Shown: piece after piece, positions 10,413 to 21,621 of the stretch
How the letters are laid out: each line of letters begins with the position of its first letter
Position numbering within the stretch: the first letter of the stretch is position 1
NCBI GenBank assembly: GCA_018398815.1
Contig: CM031614.1
Span: 51,407,941-51,471,940 of the forward strand
Direction of reading: 5' to 3'
Length of the DNA: 64,000 nucleotides
Source: Conus ventricosus
Lineage: Eukaryota; Mollusca; Gastropoda; Neogastropoda; Conidae
Notes under the pieces: generated by a model
Seen by the model: only the letters and a program-made list of their open reading frames with translations
The model's database searches: none
Told to the model about the DNA's origin: nothing
Translations under genes and position numbers: made by a program

Positions 10413-10598
10413 CGGAGCAATCCGGGACAGTGCTGGGTCTCCATTCGCCCACAGCGTTGTTGCAGATGAAGAAGTCATTGATGGTGCTCGGCACGTCATA
10501 GGGGTCCATGCAGGACATGGAGCAGAACTGGCTGTTTAAGCTAGTGAAACACTGCAGAGCTCCGTGTTGTGGGGGAGACAGATCAGGACACACAGACA
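10413..10598 (-). CDS. SVEP1-like gene, exon e8: six-cysteine CCP domain
   Basis: Exon of 186 nt (62 codons), phase 1-1, acceptor GATTTCAG|TGTCT, donor TCCG|GTAAGA. It encodes V-S-V-C-P-D-L-S-P-P, A-L-Q-C, S-Q-F-C, S-M-S-C, F-F-I-C and V-P-D-C, with the conserved tryptophan in G-E-W-R-P. A perfect (ATG)n/(GAT)n microsatellite of about 50 bp ends within ten bases of the donor. Joined to e9 it reads P-D-C-S-V-K-R-L-P. Confidence 0.9.
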
Positions 10599-11428
10599 CT
10601 GAAATCAAGGAAAATGATGGACATGTAAACATGATGTTTCGTGTGGCTGGTTGGCTCCGATGGTCAGGGTGAAATTTTACAGCAGACAGGATCGATATAT
10701 CGCCTTTCGCTGTTGAGACTTACATTGGCACACAGAAGGCACTGACTACTTCATCTTGATCTGATTACCACAGTTCACGGATTGGCTGTCTATTTACTAC
10801 ACTTCAAAGCTGACAGCGTCAAATGTCAAGTTCAAAATATGCAGAGATATTTCAAGAACTAACAAAAGTGTATGTTCGGGCGGAACTTTAGTGAACAGCT
10901 GGAGTGTGTGGCTATCTGAGAGAGAAATCCAGCAAATAAACAATTCTCTACTCTGGAAGTGGTTAGCAACCTGTGCGAACGAACGAGACTCCGACAAATG
11001 AAAACTGTGAGATGCTGTTCCTCTCCCTTTACGTCTTTGCTCAGAGCACTGAGTTCGCATTCAAACGTTGTTGGAGTCCGAATCTAGTTGGTGCCCGACA
11101 TGACAACCGCAGTATTTGTTACCCATATTTAAGGTTGTTTTGTGTTGTAAGATAGCTCCTCTTTCCCCATTCTCCTGGAACTGTTATCCTCGTCTGCTAA
11201 ATCACATGTGGGTGTGGATGTTAAAACTCACATATAACTTAGTCAAAGCGCATACTGCTGTAGCCAATGAGGCATTATAGAGCTCCATTCTTTAGGGAGG
11301 GAGGAGAGAGAGAGACAGAGACAGAGAGAGAGAGTGAGAAACAGCGGGAAGCATGGGTCTTTGGTAGTCTGTAAAAAGGACGTGTGATTGTGTGTTTGAA
11401 GCGCATTCGTGTGTGAGTACGCGCGCCC

Positions 11429-11459
<31 letters not shown>

Positions 11460-12180
11460 TGTGTGTGCTGCGCTTTGTTGTCTTTTGTACAGAGTAGTGT
11501 TGTATCTTTCCAAAATGTATGGAAAGCCAATAAATAATTCCAAACACAATATCAAGGCTCCTCCATGCACTGGTGTATTCCATCTTCCTATATGCATGCA
11601 ACGTATGGAACCTCAATACCGATCTGGAAAGAAGAATCCAAGCCATGAACATGAGATGTTCCCGTACTATACTGTACGCCGTCCATGCTCTAATAGATTC
11701 ATGACAGTGTAACCAATCACCCAGAACAAGCTGAGACCAATCTTGTCATGATGAGTCAAACGGCCTCGCACGACATGTACCCTGTTCGCGCGAGGTTTGA
11801 GCGGCTCACTGCTCCGTGTCAACACACTTTCAATGAACACAGCGGTCTTTTGCTATTCATTTTTTCCTTTTTTCAATTTTTTTTTCGAAATAGGAGATTC
11901 TGGCATATAACAATAAAGCCACCTTTCTTTCCATGTAACCGAAACTACAAGGCAGTACTGAAGTTCTGAGAATAAGAATCAAACAATTATTCCTTATTAT
12001 TCACCGCCTTCTAAAACACGAAGGAAAATTTTTCGGTGACATTGATTTGATAAAAGAGCAACTTAAAAGAAATATTGAACAGTATTTGCAAATGTTGAAC
12101 TTGTGTGACTTTAAAGTTGGTAATCTGTTTTAAGTTTCAGCTATTTCTTTTGGCACTTCGGATAAGTGCTTCCTTGTGGT
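10599..12180. other. Intron e7-e8, mostly unique sequence
   Basis: No gene seen. Short CT/GA tract at 11297-11340 and a (GC-GT)n stretch at 11415-11470. 11750-12180 is AT-rich. Confidence 0.6.
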
Positions 12181-12186
12181 ACTCAT

Positions 12187-12187
12187 G

Positions 12188-12241
<54 letters not shown>

Positions 12242-13040
12242 TGAGAGAGAGAGTATGCGTATGTGTACACGTACATGTGTGTGCGTGCGTGCATGTGTGT
12301 GTGTCACGAGTATGTGTGTGTGTGTGGGGGGGGGGGGGGGGTATGAGAGTGTATTTGTGTGTGTGTGTGTGTATGTGTGTGCGTACGCGCGCGCGCTAAT
12401 GTGTTTATTATGACTGCACGCTTTGAACTCCCTGTGATCTATATGGGCCTCCACAACCCTTTCGCTTCAGACCAGAATCAGAATTTTAACTCGACTGTGA
12501 GGTCTGTTCGGTTACATAGTTCTGAGAACAACAGAGTCTCACACTAACAATCTTCAGGAATGTATGAGTGGGTGCCTCATGTGAATCCCTAACATCTCAT
12601 GGCCATAGGTCACTTCCATCAAAACCCTGTGGGAGAGAACCAAACAAAATTCTGCAAACACAGGGATTAAGAAAAGGAAATGAGGTTGAATTGGTCACGC
12701 ACGAAGAAAGCATCCTACAATCGTCATAAAACAGGTACTCGAATGGAGCCCGTAGGGAAACAGGAAGATGGAATGACCGCGACTGGCTTGGCGTCGGTGC
12801 ATAGATTCGGAAGCGAAGATAGCCAAATGACAAGGGCCCGGTTGAAGGGGTCAACCAAGAGCCAAGCCCACTTCTGAAATACTGCCGCAGCCTTATGTTC
12901 CCCAAGGAACTACAAGGATGAAGTAACGTGTTGTGTTGTGTGTGTGTGTGTGTGGTATTAGTGTGCTTGTGATGTGTGTTGTGTGTATGTGTGTGTGTGT
13001 GTGTGTGTGTGGTGGTGTGTGTGTTGTTGTGGTGTGCTGC

Positions 13041-13112
<72 letters not shown>

Positions 13113-13140
13113 TGTGCGCGCGGCGCTGGCCACGGCGTGC

Positions 13141-13205
<65 letters not shown>

Positions 13206-13248
13206 AGAGAGAGAGAGAGATGAGAGCGCGCGCATGTGTGTGTGTGTG

Positions 13249-13306
<58 letters not shown>

Positions 13307-13333
13307 GAGAGAGAGAGAGAGAGAGAGAGCAGG

Positions 13334-13390
<57 letters not shown>

Positions 13391-13728
13391 GTACGCTGTT
13401 ACGTTCTACGAACGTGTGTGAATGGTGTGCGTGTGTGAGTGTGTATGCTTGTACAGCTGTGTGTGTGTGTGTGTGGTTGACATGTGGTGTGTGTGTGTGT
13501 GTGTGTGGTGTGTGGTGTGGGGCGTGTTGTTGTGGTGTGTGTGTGTGGGTGTGTGTGTGCGCGCGTGTGTGCGTGCCTGCGTGCGTACTTTTGTGTGCGT
13601 GAGCGAGAGTACTTTCTTGTGTGGGCGAGCACGCTTGCATTTGTGTGTGTGTGTGGAGTGTTAGTAGTACATGATATGCGCGTGGGTTCGTGTTTCTTGT
13701 GTGTGTCTCTTTACTTCTTTGTGTGTGT

Positions 13729-13781
<53 letters not shown>

Positions 13782-13795
13782 TCCCCTGCGCGCGT
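12187..13795. repeat. Complex (TG)n-rich block
   Basis: Several long GT tracts (12190-12240, 13045-13110, 13143-13200, 13250-13304, 13335-13390, 13735-13780), GA runs at 13203-13220 and 13307-13330, a G17-like run near 12326-12341, and GC-GT alternations. 12420-12930 is a unique island. Long C-V-C-V or H-T-H-T frames here are repeat translations. Confidence 0.95.
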
Positions 13796-13839
13796 GCACA
13801 CACGTGTTCATGCGAGTGAGTGCATGAACAAAATTTATG

Positions 13840-14577
13840 TGTAATATCTCCAGCATACAACACACAAACATACACACACACATATATACACACATGCACG
13901 CACACAAACACATGCATTTCCGCATGAGTGCTCGCACATGTACTCATAGAAATTAACATGCATATTTAAACACACTCACAAGAGGCCCCTACGTTTGCAT
14001 TAACACACACGTGTGTGTGCGATTTCACTCACTCACACACTCACACGTACGCACGCACGCACACACACATACACAGAAAAGAAACAAATGTTGACAGACA
14101 GACAGCATGCATATCACACCAAACCTCATACAGAACATGATACCAGGAATCCGTGGATCAACACGGCAGAGGATAGGCCTAAGTGTATTGTTTCACTTTG
14201 CCACCATTTTCCTTTGGAGTCTTGTTCTTTCGCGCAGGTCATTCACCACTTCCGGACACTATAGTCACCATGTGGCCGAGCTATCCCCTCAGCTAACCAC
14301 GTAGGTCACGCACACGCCAGCCATCTTTGTTATCCACTATTCAACAAGATCAGCTCACCGTGAGCGTGTTACCCTGCCTGCCTGTGAGCCACCGCATAAT
14401 AATTTCATGCCATTAACAGCAAAGTGTGCCAATCTGACAGTCAGTCAACCCGTGCACAGGGGGCAGACAGAAATCTACAGAAAGTGGTGAATGCCTTGAA
14501 TATGCGCAATGGAACTGTTAACCATTAAAAGGTGTACATACGCATCCTTTCCTCTCTTCGTACTCAAGCAGACATAC
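13840..14577. other. Intron e7-e8, part next to e7
   Basis: (CA)n-rich to 14075, then unique sequence without a recognised gene. Confidence 0.6.
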
Positions 14578-14796
14578 CTATACAAGTCGGAGTAGTGTCC
14601 CCCTCCCATTTCCAGCTGGCGGTCGCGGGATAAGTACCGTCATCTTTCTCACACGTAATAGTCGTGGGGCCGTCAAACACACCGGCCGCAGTACAGCCAA
14701 GGGAGCAGGAAGCCCCATACACATGGCCGTGAGGGCACTGGAAGGTCATGACCACGGCAGCCCAGTCCTCGAGGTCAGGCTTTGGGCACGCAAGCC
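14578..14796 (-). CDS. SVEP1-like gene, exon e7: long CCP domain
   Basis: Exon of 219 nt (73 codons), phase 1-1, acceptor CTGTTTCAG|GGCTT, donor ATAG|GTATGT. With e6 it reads V-T-R-L-A-C-P-K-P. It contains Q-C-P-H-G-H-V-Y-G-A-S-C, S-L-G-C, T-I-T-C-E and a final P-T-C. It is about 14 residues longer than the other CCPs, with extra length between C1 and C2 and before the last tryptophan (A-S-W-K-W-E-G-D). Its acceptor is the first unit of a ~35-bp tandem array on the upstream intron side. Confidence 0.9.
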
Positions 14797-15140
14797 CTGA
14801 AACAGTGCATCAGGGTGTAAGTCATTCAGGAAACAACCGATTAGAATGTGAGCGAGTCACTTAGGAAACAGCCCCACTGAATGTGGGTCATTTTAAGATT
14901 AAGGAAACGTCCCAAAAGGATGCGAGTGAGTGCTTTAGAAAAACAATTCAACAAGATGTTTGTCATTTAGGAAATATTTCAACAGGATGTGAGTGAGTCA
15001 TTTTGGAAACATTTCAACAGGATGTGTGAGTCATTTAGAAAACAGTTTTTACAGTTGATTGTCAGTCATTTAGGAAACATCTCAACCCGATGTTAGTGAT
15101 TTATCTGGAAACCCTTTTAACAGGATGTGAACGCATCAGC
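14797..15140. repeat. ~35-bp minisatellite growing from the e7 acceptor
   Basis: About nine units of 32-45 bp on + of the form GTCATTTAGGAAACATTTC-AACAGGATGTGAGTGA. The first unit overlaps the e7 acceptor (CCTGAAACAGTGCATCAGGG then TGTAAGTCATT). Unit lengths vary. Confidence 0.85.
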
Positions 15141-15310
15141 CACAAAAATTATGATAATGATTGTAAACATTTCTTGATCACTTTCCTCCCAGAAAGGGAG
15201 CTCAACACACTTAACAATAAATGTGATGTACTTGAATACGCATCACTCACCTACGAAAAAGAAGAAAATGTCTAAAAAGCAAACGCACAGCCATGCATTT
15301 TACGTGACTT

Positions 15311-15311
<1 letters not shown>

Positions 15312-15368
<57 letters not shown>

Positions 15369-15419
15369 GTGCATGAACATGTGTGCATGGAAACAAAGAC
15401 ACTCATGCACACACACTCT

Positions 15420-15506
<87 letters not shown>

Positions 15507-15510
15507 CATC
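15312..15510. repeat. (AC)n and (CT)n microsatellites
   Basis: AC tract 15312-15366, CT tract 15425-15468, AC tract 15469-15508, separated by short unique pieces. Confidence 0.96.
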
Positions 15511-16128
15511 TAAATTTGTATGCACCGTAGCAGTGTAACAATAATCGATTTAAAACACTTAAGTTTTGGGTCCAGTTTTTACAGCTACAAGTAAGGAAAA
15601 GTGGAATGATGGCGACTTGAAATTGCTCCAGACCGATGAAACTAATTGTGATAAAGTAGACTCGCCGAAGAATTAAGTTCTTACGAGAGCAAGCACCCAC
15701 CATGAATGAGAAAACGATCAGAGTTAGGGTGGGAAATGCATGAAGTTGAACGCTTTTTGTCAGATACTGACAGACTTATGATGATACCCACAATTTTGTA
15801 CTGAATAGAAAGAACCCTGTAAACTGAAGAGAACAGAAAATTAGGGTGATATCGTTTATCTGGGACTGTTTAAAGTTTTCATATTAAGTATTGAGGAAAA
15901 CCCACTGGAAATGCAGCAGTTAAGTCTGGACAAAACATGAGAACACATTACAGTCTGTGTTGCTTTTAAACAGTTATGGTAATAGTAGCTGAAACTGAGA
16001 ACCAGAACACAACTATCATGACTGATATTGCTGACTACACACACACACACACACCAACGAGAAACACGCGAACACAAACCAACGAGAAACACGCGAACAG
16101 AGAAAGAGTCGGACAATGAGAGACTCAC
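15511..16128. other. Intron e6-e7, part next to e6
   Basis: Unique AT-rich sequence. A short (AC)n at 16037-16053 is followed by a duplicated 24-bp block (ACCAACGAGAAACACGCGAA) just outside the e6 donor. Confidence 0.6.
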
Positions 16129-16377
16129 GGGTAACAATAACCCTGAAAGTGCAGCTGGCCTTGTTTCCACTGACATCCGTGGCGGTGCATTTCACTTTGT
16201 TGTTGCCCGCTTCAAAAGACGACCCGGCTCTCGGAGAGCACTCAAGCGTGACCTCTGATCCTGAGTTGTCCGTGACCTCGGGATCGTCCCAGCCGATCAG
16301 AGTGGGCTGACCAAGTCGAGGGGCTTGCACCTGTATATTGTCTGGGCAGCCGCTGACAAATTCTGGTCGGGTCACAT
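16129..16377 (-). CDS. SVEP1-like gene, exon e6: HYR domain
   Basis: Exon of 249 nt (83 codons), phase 1-1, acceptor TACCATAG|ATGTG, donor ACCC|GTGAGT. It encodes a second hyalin repeat: S-G-C-P-D-N-I-Q-V, G-W-D-D-P-E-V-T-D-N-S-G, C-T-A-T-D-V-S-G-N-K-A-S-C and F-R-V-I-V-T. Size and phase match e3, so the CCP-CCP-HYR block e1-e3 followed by CCP-CCP-HYR e4-e6 looks like an internal duplication of a three-exon unit. A 24-bp direct repeat (two copies) lies in the intron just past the donor. Confidence 0.92.
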
Positions 16378-16799
16378 CTATGGTACAATAAAACAGAACA
16401 GAACATGAAGGTGTCAAAGAAAAGCAAAAGGAAAGGACCAAAACAGGTAAAATTCTATGAAGAAATCAAATGATCAAGAAAAAAGGGAAAATATAACTGT
16501 ACAGTTCTTCTGCATATATTGTCTGTTTGATTTCACATATGGTAATGGCTTCATCAATACTCGTATGACTTTTTCTTCAAGTTTGAAGGGTTTTGTCCAT
16601 GTCCCATGAGCTTCATGCTTCCTGGGAAAATTCAGAGTTGAAAAAAAATGTGAAAATCACACACCATGCACCATCATCCCTCAGACAATCAGATGTGGTT
16701 GACTGAAACAAATAAACAAGACCGTAAACTGGGCTAAGCAGACAGCTTTTTCGCCCTCACATTGTACTTTTTTTTATATATATTAGAAAATAAACAGAT
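16378..16799. other. Intron e5-e6, unique part next to e6
   Basis: AT-rich, no gene seen. Confidence 0.6.
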
Positions 16800-17262
16800 G
16801 CATCTGCACTCACAAACATTGTAAACTCGCTCAGCAAATGCAATTTTCTTCCCAATAACTCTGCAAAGTAGCTTTACCAGTTGCCGTTCTCTCCTCACAG
16901 ACATTGTAAACTAATTTCAACAGGTATCATCCACTCCTCACTGACATCATGAACTTGTTTTAACACATACATCCTCTCATCACAGACACTGTATGATAGT
17001 TGTAACAGATATCATCCTCTCCTCACACACATTGTAAACTAGTTTGAACATGTATCATTCTCTCCTCGCTGACATTGTACTCTAGCTTTAAAAGATACTA
17101 TGCTCTTCTCACTGTAAGTGAAACTGTGTAATTAATTTTAGGAGATATTATCTGCTCCACACAAACATTGTAAACCAGTTTTTACGTTTAGCATCTCTCC
17201 TCACTGACACACTGCAAACTAGTTTTCACAGATATCATCCTCTCCTCACTGACATTGTAAAC
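16800..17262. repeat. ~45-bp minisatellite, left part
   Basis: Units around CTCCTCACTGACATTGTAAA then CTAGTTTTAACAGATATCAT, period about 43-47 bp, well diverged. Interrupted by the Penelope-like element. Confidence 0.9.
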
Positions 17263-17277
17263 ATGTTTTAACAGGTG

Positions 17278-18405
17278 GATGACAGAAAAACCTACCAGCC
17301 TCTCAAGAAAGACCCCACCAACAGGTATGCCACCAAGCTCAAGGAGCTGCTCAAACGTCTCAACGAGACAGGCGGACTGTCCCTTGACTTTTACAGAAAA
17401 CTGTACCCATCAACCACTGATGTTCCGAAGTTTTACGGCCTTCCTAAGGTGCTCAAGAAAGACGTCCCTCTCCATCCCATAGTTGCTTCCAGAGGTTCCC
17501 TCAGTATGAGACGGCGAGATTTGTGGCAGACATCCTGTCTCCTTTGGTTGGCACAACAGAACACCACATCAACAGTGTGGACTTGGTCCAGAAACTGGCA
17601 GACTACACCCTTTCTCCTGAGGAGTGCCTGTTATCATAATTATGATGTTTCGGCATTGTTCACCAGCGTCCCCGTCAAAGAAAGCATCCACATCATCAAA
17701 GCAAGACTCCAGGCTGACGACACTGCCCCAGCGTACTACACTTTCCGTGAACAGCATCTGTGAACTCCTGGTTGCTGTCTCAACACCACCTACTTCATGT
17801 TCCAAGGTAACTTCTACCAGCAGACTGCATGAGCGGCCATGGGCTCTCAAGTCAGCCACATTGTAGCCAACCTCTTCATGGAGGACTTCGAGGAGAAGGC
17901 CCTGGCGTCTTACCATTCTCCTCCACGCTATTGGGGCCGCTACGTGGACGACACCATGACCATCCTCAAAAGGGAGCTGGTGGAAGACTTCACCAACCAT
18001 TTGAACAGTCAACACCCTGCGATCAAATTCACTCATGAAGTGGAGGAGAACAACTCGATTGCCATGCTAGACACACTCATTACACGGACAGAGGACAGCC
18101 TCTCCTTCAGTGTGTACCGCAAACCTACCCACACCGACCAGTACCTACAGTTCGAAAGCCACCAGCCACTGGAACACAAACTCGGAGTGATACGCACCCT
18201 CACTCATCGGGCCAACACCATCTGCTCAGGATGCCAAAGACCAGGAAATGGAACACCTCAAACTGGTTCCACCATATCAGGCTATGAGAAGTGGGCGTGG
18301 AACATCCCCGCTAGCAAGAAGATCACACCGCACCCAACCACCAAACAAGACCAAACCAGGCGTAAAGGACATGTCACCATCCCCTATGTCAGCGGTGTGA
18401 ACTGA
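17278..18405 (+). pseudogene. Penelope-like reverse transcriptase remnant
   Basis: Frame pieces contain F-Y-G-L-P-K-V-L-K-K (finger motif), N-Y-D-V-S-A-L-F-T-S-V-P-V (palm, D-V-x-x-L-F-T-S-V), G-S-Q-V-S-H-I-V-A-N-L-F-M-E, R-Y-V-D-D-T-M-T-I-L (Y-V-D-D catalytic box) and V-Y-R-K-P-T-H-T-D-Q-Y-L. These are diagnostic of Penelope-like RTs. Frame changes occur near 17500, 17620, 17770 and 18240. RT of this class copies RNA into DNA at telomeres or endonuclease-made nicks. Confidence 0.92.
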
Positions 18406-18479
18406 AGCCTTGAGCAGGAAGATCAGGAAAACCGGTGTCTCCGTACATCCCAAACCTATCAACACCATCCGCAGCCAGC

Positions 18480-18880
18480 TGTCGCCCCCAAGGACAAAAC
18501 TGACAAAATGGACAAGTCTGGAGTGATCTACCAAACAGACTGTCGTGACAGTGAAGAAAACTATGTCGGGAAACTGATAGAAACCTTCGAAAACGCTTGA
18601 CAGAACACAAAAGGGAATCATCACCAGTAGGCGCCCACCTACACGCCCAGCAACATCAGTTCGATTATGAAAACATCAGCGTTCTCGACCGTGACAATAG
18701 ATGGTTTCAGCGTGGGGTGAAGGAGGCCATACATATTGCCGCCAACAACCCCACACTCAACCAGGACCGGGCAGACACACCTTGCCATCGGTGTACAACA
18801 CCCTCATCGTTCAGTCACATGACCAGGGTTCGACCCGTGGTCGTGTGCACTGAACGCCAGTTCACCCAGTGGCCACACCA
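18480..18880 (+). pseudogene. GIY-YIG endonuclease remnant of the Penelope-like element
   Basis: Reads K-S-G-V-I-Y-Q-T-D-C and E-N-Y-V-G-K-L, the degenerate G-V-I-Y-x-I-x-C...Y-V-G-x-T signature of the PLE GIY-YIG endonuclease, then frameshifted. Later H-Q-F-D-Y-E-N-I-S-V-L-D-R-D and R-W-F-Q-R-G-V-K-E-A-I-H-I match the usual C-terminal block. Presence of GIY-YIG places the element among canonical EN+ Penelope-like elements. Confidence 0.8.
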
Positions 18881-18883
18881 CCG

Positions 18884-18914
18884 CTGAAGAAGACAGACGG
18901 AGGTCTGTCGAAAG
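18884..18914 (+). ncRNA. Hammerhead-like motif at the Penelope-like element end
   Basis: CTGAAGA, then the hairpin GACAGAC-GGAG-GTCTGTC (7 bp), then GAAA. One extra A lies between the first box and the stem. Such ribozymes are known in the terminal repeats of PLEs, and the position just after the GIY-YIG remnant fits. Confidence 0.55.
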
Positions 18915-18982
18915 CTCCAAGTAAGTGCTATTCCTAGCTGAGTGACCTGTTTAAATCCGGTAGTCGTTATGTTTTAACAGGT

Positions 18983-20100
18983 ATTTCCTCTCGTCACTGA
19001 CACTGTAAAAAGTTTTAATAGGCATCATCCTCTCCTCACTGACACTGTAAACTACTTGCAACAGACATCATCATTTCCTCACTGACATTGTAAACTAGTT
19101 TTAACATATACATCATTTCCTTAAAGTAGTTTAAACATATATTGTCGTTTCTTCCCTATCATTGTAAAGTAGTTTTATAACATAACATCTGCTCCTCACA
19201 AACACTGTATATTAATTTTAACAAGATATCGTCCTCTCCTCACTGGAATGATCAACTACTTTTAACAGATACCACTCTCTCCAGTTTTATATTGAAACAA
19301 TTACCAAATACCATCCCTCTCTTCGTTGGACACGATGAACTAAATTCAACAGTTATCATACTTTCCTCGTTGACATTATAAAACATTGTAAACGAGCTTT
19401 ACAAGATAGCTCCCATTCCTCACTGACGTCGTACACTAAATTTAACAGACACCACCCTCCCCTCAAAGACATTGTAAACGACTTAGACGCTACCCTCTCC
19501 TCACTGATACTCTACTCTAAACTAGCTTTAACAGATACAATATAGTCCTCATTGACATTTTCATCTAGTTTTAACAGGTACCATCCTCTCCTCAGCCAGG
19601 CTCTAAATTAGCTTTAACAGATGCCATCTTCTCCAGTCTGACATTTTAAACTAGATTTAACTGACACAACCCTCTTCTCATGACACTGTTAAATAAATTC
19701 CAAAACATACCATGTTATTCTCTCTGAAATTTTCATTACTTTTTCTTCACTTAAACTGTCACCTAGGTTTCAAGGACGCCACCTTCTCCTCAACGATAAC
19801 GTTATCTAAGTCTGATAGACGCCACCTTCTCCTCACTTTCCAATAACAGACACTACCTTCTCCTCACTTATACTGTAAGCAAGCTCCTCTCTGACGCTGT
19901 AAACTAGCTTTAGCGGACACAACTTCTCACTCTGTAAACTAGCTTAATAGACGTCATCTTCTCCTCACTTACATTAATATAGCTTTAGCAAACGCCATCT
20001 TCTTCTCACTGACACAATAAACTGGCTTTAACAGATGCCGCCTTCTCCTCACACTATAAAAAAGGTAGCTTCATCAGACAACATCTCCTCCTCGCTAGCC
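18983..20100. repeat. ~45-bp minisatellite, right part
   Basis: Continuation of the 16.8-kb array with increasing divergence (TTTAACAGACACCAC, CTCTCCTCACTGA). A last isolated unit is recognisable at 20550-20590. Confidence 0.9.
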
Positions 20101-20880
20101 TCCCAAGGTGAACTAAGTCCACTAAATGTTGGACGAGACGCTTTGATGCAGTGGCTAGTGTTGATGGCTTGTGGCTTGGGAGGGTGTGGGTTCATTTAGC
20201 ATCAAAACTTTTATTTGGGAAGCTCCGTTCGGCTCAAACCCAGATTAAAGTGTTTTGTGGGTTAAACCGGAAGGCTTGCAACAACACAGTCAGGTTTAAA
20301 AAATGTCGCTGATAAACACTACGAGTGTCCATATTTCATGGTCCTGGTTGGTGCGAGGAGTATGTGATGACAGGATGTAAAGAGCACAGCCCTGATACTA
20401 AGATATATCATGAAGAGAAGTGAAGAGCACAGCCCTATAATGTATCTTCTGAGCAGAATGAACTCCATGGCATCATCTTCGTCATCCTCATTTGCAATGA
20501 TTACCGCTTTGAAACAAGAGAAGCAAAAACCAGCAGCAGCAGCAACAACGAACTTTTACCAGATACTTCTCCTCACTGACATTGAAAAGTGCTCATATTC
20601 TGCCTCAGCTGAAATAAACCCTGTAGACAGATATGCAGATTTCATGCACGTACATACTGTATTCTCGCGATACATACAAACCGTAAAAGTAAGTCCCAAC
20701 ACAGCTTGTGTGGTAAATAAATATAATTCAGATCAAACTCAGATCAAACCAATAACAGATACTGTCGATACATGACCAGTACTACAGTGATGCTGGAGTC
20801 TTGTGCAAGGGAATTTGGAATATATAGTGACGGTGAACAATGTTGCATCATGGGACAAAGACGGTCGCCCGTTTAAAAAG
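20101..20880. other. Intron e5-e6, unique stretch
   Basis: No gene recognised. It holds one isolated 45-bp-array unit at 20550-20590 and a (CAG)n-like run near 20530. Confidence 0.5.
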
Positions 20881-20954
20881 AGTTAGATCTTAATCCATAG
20901 GTGCTCAACCAATCACGACTGCAAATCCCAAACAGATTATGAACATGGACCAAA

Positions 20955-21495
20955 TGGAATATATCCATGTGTCTGTGGAAAGCGTTTCGCTACCACCTGT
21001 GGCATGAAGATCCACAGAACAAAGATGGGATGTGTGAAGACTCATCTGAATGAGCAGCAGCGCACTGCATCAGCAGATAAGACGTCGGAAGACCAAGGCC
21101 AGGATTTAAACCACAGTGCCAAGGACATCCACACTGTTGGTTCGGATGAGGAATTTGCACAGGCCCTCGATGCCAGGCGCCTGAAACTCGGCCTGCCATG
21201 AGCAAACGAAACTGAGGATTGGGAGAAATTGGATGCAAAAATCGTCCAAAGACTCGATGCACTGATAGGGAAAAGCACCCTGGAACACAAACTAGCCACA
21301 TATGGGGACATTGTGTATGCCACATGTAGAGACGCCTATGGAGCAAATGTACCCAAAGAGAAAACACCTCCAAAGAAATCCGGACGCCAAGAAGAGATGG
21401 ACAAGATCAGGGTCCAAAAGAAAAACCTCATCAAGCAAATGAAGACCGCACTGCCAACTGAAAACCAAGGCTTGGAAAACTCTGGAAAGACCTGA
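20955..21495 (+). pseudogene. N-terminal zinc-finger region of the RLE-type LINE
   Basis: Reads Y-P-C-V-C-G-K-R-F-A-T-T-C-G-M-K-I-H-R-T-K-M-G-C, a C-x-C...H-x4-C finger as found at the N-terminus of R2-superclade LINEs for target binding. It continues as a charged linker in two frames. Confidence 0.75.
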
Positions 21496-21621
21496 AAGCA
21501 AAACAGCGCCCTCAGCAAAGCGGAATCTGAGAGGAAGAGGAACAGCAAAAAACAAGAAGACCCAAGTCGCGCTGGTGACCTACTCGTTTTTGAGTGAACC
21601 AGTATTTTAGGAAGAAGAAGA

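Larger units (their letters stand above)
17277..18968 (+). mobile_element. Penelope-like element (5'-truncated) with 14-bp target duplication
   Basis: Plus-strand retroelement with RT fragments followed by a GIY-YIG-like region and a hammerhead-like end. The 14-bp sequence ATGTTTTAACAGGT lies on both sides (17263-17276 and 18969-18982), within the minisatellite unit. Several frameshifts and stops make it non-functional. The start of the element is absent. Confidence 0.88.

Noticed and set aside
12187..13960. Frames rich in C-V-C-V or T-H-T-H (up to 446 codons)
   Set aside because: Translations of (TG)n/(CA)n microsatellites.
20410..20775. Plus-strand frame of 121 codons
   Set aside because: Contains an isolated minisatellite unit and low-complexity S and A runs. 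No recognised domain and no splice context.
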